From the NCBI RefSeq assembly GCF_938018035.1, contig NZ_CALIJF010000300.1, positions 1 to 7,692 of the forward strand: 7,692 nucleotides of DNA, written 5' to 3'. Below are positions 6,310 to 7,692 of the stretch, in pieces; positions within the stretch are counted from its first letter, which is position 1; each line of letters starts with the position of its first letter. The stretch comes from an uncultured Campylobacter sp. Its GTDB lineage: Bacteria > Campylobacterota > Campylobacteria > Campylobacterales > Campylobacteraceae. The translations under genes were made by a program, and so were the position numbers. The notes below the pieces were generated by a model. It ran no database searches. It was not told where the DNA came from and saw nothing but the letters and a program-made list of their open reading frames with translations.

Positions 6310-6849
6310 ATGGATTCGTTTATTCGCATATTAGCTCAAATTCCCGGTACCAGAAAAAAAGATATTTTGGATTACATTGAATATGAAATCTTTGATTGGT
6401 ACGAATGGTTTGAATTATATTGGATTATCCAAAGCGACTATAAGCTAGCGGACGAAGATAATCCTGAAATTTCAGCTTATCCTACATATGCAGGAGAATA
6501 CTTCGGAGTAATGGGCCAGCTATTTTTAGGGGGTATGATAGACTTCGGCATAGAGGGCGAAAATTTAAGAAAGAAATGGGCTGACTTCGATACGAATTTA
6601 TCCAAGATCGATCTAGGGATGTCGCTTTATGAGAAGTGGATCTATTTTAGAGATAATTTCTTTTTTGGGTATAAATTTTTGGAGGAGGACAAAATAACTC
6701 CCCAAGCAGAGATAACTTGGAAGAATCCCGATACCTGGAGTAGATTTAGCCACTGGATGTGTATGACTAATGCGGGCAAAGAGTATCGTGATAAAATTTT
6801 AAAGCCGAGGCTTTATGAAAAGTATAAGGATGTGGTTATAGAGGTGTAA
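6310..6849 (+). CDS. Hypothetical protein, possible immunity protein
   Basis: The ORF encodes 179 residues and I do not recognise the family. The product appears soluble and is remarkably rich in Trp, Tyr and Phe: DWYEWFELYWIIQSDY spans about 29-44, there is KWIYFRDNFFFGYKF further on, and a WSRFSHWMCM block lies near the C-terminus. A Gly-rich segment, GEYFGVMGQLFLGGMIDFGIEG, spans about 63-84 and could be a buried helix. The nearest ribosome-like site is AGGA at 6294-6297, 12 bases before the ATG. This is weaker than at the other genes of this block and suggests coupling to the 30-codon ORF directly upstream, in the same frame and separated only by TGA. Size and position in a run of immunity-like genes favour an immunity role, by context only. 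It could also be the main body of a gene whose N-terminus was cut off by a nonsense change. Confidence 0.65.
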   Translation: MDSFIRILAQIPGTRKKDILDYIEYEIFDWYEWFELYWIIQSDYKLADEDNPEISAYPTYAGEYFGVMGQLFLGGMIDFGIEGENLRKKWADFDTNLSKIDLGMSLYEKWIYFRDNFFFGYKFLEEDKITPQAEITWKNPDTWSRFSHWMCMTNAGKEYRDKILKPRLYEKYKDVVIEV

Positions 6850-6917
6850 TTTAGCGATTACAAATAACGAAAATTTATTATGAACATGTTTAATCTAGCA
6901 AGCAAAAAGGACTTCAA

Positions 6918-7692
6918 ATGACCATCTTACCAATATCAACCTTCGACAATGATTTACAAAGAGGCGATATTATAAAATTTAACGATGATGAGCTTATGGT
7001 CTGCGATGAGCTATGTTTCTGGACAGAAAATCCTTGCCTTTTAAATTTAAAAGATAACAGATATTTTGAGCTTCCTAGCGAGATGCTATCAAGCAAAGCG
7101 GGATTTGTAGTGGATAAGGAGCAATTGATTCGTAATTTAGCAAATTTCGGCATCAATGCGAGCCCCCAGGAGGTATTTATATGCTCCGATAATTACCTTA
7201 GTAGCGATGAACTGAAAGATTACAAAGAAGATTGCGACGAAACAATCCCTGGTTTCAGACTGATAAAACCTAGGGATAAATTCGGACGCAATAGACGCAT
7301 AAAGACAAGTTTGATAGAAAAGCTTAGTATTCCTCTTTTGAAATTTCGCGGAAAGATCAAAGTCGGAGATATTATCGAGTGTAGAAAATCCTGCTATCCA
7401 TATGAGAAAAATGTAAGCTTTGTCGTAGTAAAAGCAAAAGACGATGATGGAGTAAATTTTATAAAATTGATCGTAATTAGCGGCTACAAGGCGGGCTTAT
7501 GGGTTTTGCCGTTTTTATTTAAAACAGATAAAAATATGGTAGAAGCAGACTGGCTAATTAAAAATTGGAAATATATTTTTTATAGATGCTGCGACATAAG
7601 GCACACTTATGTAAATTTACAAAACCGAAAAGAAATTTTAAATTTTACCGATAAGCAGTTGGAAAATTTCATAAAAATAAAGCGAAAGAGAT
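6918..7692 (+). CDS. Imm45-like immunity protein with N-terminal extension, partial
   Basis: An open frame from ATG 6918 to the right edge gives 258 codons without a stop, so the 3' end is missing. AAAAAGGA at 6904-6911, 6 bases upstream, fixes the start. An upstream ATG (about 6880) soon meets a stop. The second half (about 146-233) resembles the Imm45 immunity family: KVGDIIECRKS (148-158), a beta stretch VSFVVVKA (166-173), ISGYKAGLWVLP (187-198), DWLIKNWKYIFY (211-222) and a final TYV at 230-232, matching the family order of GD-I, GYKAG, WLI-NW and a C-terminal strand. The N-terminal half opens with a similar LQRGDIIKF (13-21) and later has ELPSEML and QLIRNL, so it may be a diverged second copy. 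Imm45 proteins are usually a single short domain, so this length is unusual. The protein is probably soluble and would neutralise an unidentified toxin. Confidence 0.65.
   Translation, partial: MTILPISTFDNDLQRGDIIKFNDDELMVCDELCFWTENPCLLNLKDNRYFELPSEMLSSKAGFVVDKEQLIRNLANFGINASPQEVFICSDNYLSSDELKDYKEDCDETIPGFRLIKPRDKFGRNRRIKTSLIEKLSIPLLKFRGKIKVGDIIECRKSCYPYEKNVSFVVVKAKDDDGVNFIKLIVISGYKAGLWVLPFLFKTDKNMVEADWLIKNWKYIFYRCCDIRHTYVNLQNRKEILNFTDKQLENFIKIKRKR

Overview
The window looks like chromosomal DNA from a Campylobacter or close relative. The evidence is the repeated AAATTTTAAAATTT-type intergenic words, AT-rich extended -10 promoters without clear -35 boxes, and the gene families present. Base composition is higher in GC than in C. 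jejuni, which would fit the oral group (C. gracilis, C. rectus, C. showae). That species-level guess is inference only.

Layout. (1) At 1-265, on the minus strand, lies the 5' end of nuoA, the start of a complex I operon that runs off the left edge. A 174-bp divergent intergenic region separates it from (2) pit, a PiT-family phosphate permease (440-2002, +). (3) After a 220-bp AT-rich, palindrome-bearing spacer comes azlC-azlD (2223-3328, +). This one-base-overlapping pair encodes a branched-chain amino acid exporter of the YgaZ/YgaH type. (4) A near-perfect 29-nt palindrome precedes a 450-aa radical SAM protein of the HemN family (3398-4750, +). Its cluster motif is CxxxCxxC without the extra Cys of classical HemN. 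(5) A 114-bp spacer contains a two-tier inverted repeat that should fold as one hairpin (4757-4816).

(6) From 4865 to the right edge the character changes. The sequence is visibly richer in A/T and consists of short, same-strand, mostly unrelated ORFs. Most have their own purine-rich ribosome binding site. Two carry features of bacterial polymorphic-toxin immunity families: 5309-5584 matches the Imm53 pattern well, and the C-terminal half of the partial ORF at 6918-7692 resembles Imm45. The interleaved genes (4865, 5614, 6217/6310) are unrecognised but have the size and arrangement expected of orphan immunity genes. No toxin gene or toxin tip is visible in the window. The most economical reading is an immunity-gene array at the edge of a variable locus, next to a conserved housekeeping block. 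The 6217/6310 pair is odd: two ORFs in the same frame are separated by a single TGA immediately followed by ATG.

The left-hand genes share no pathway. They are respiration (nuoA), phosphate uptake (pit), amino acid export (azlCD) and a radical SAM enzyme probably tied to tetrapyrroles. The accessory genes on the right probably protect the cell against toxins delivered by competitors, or are remnants of such a system.
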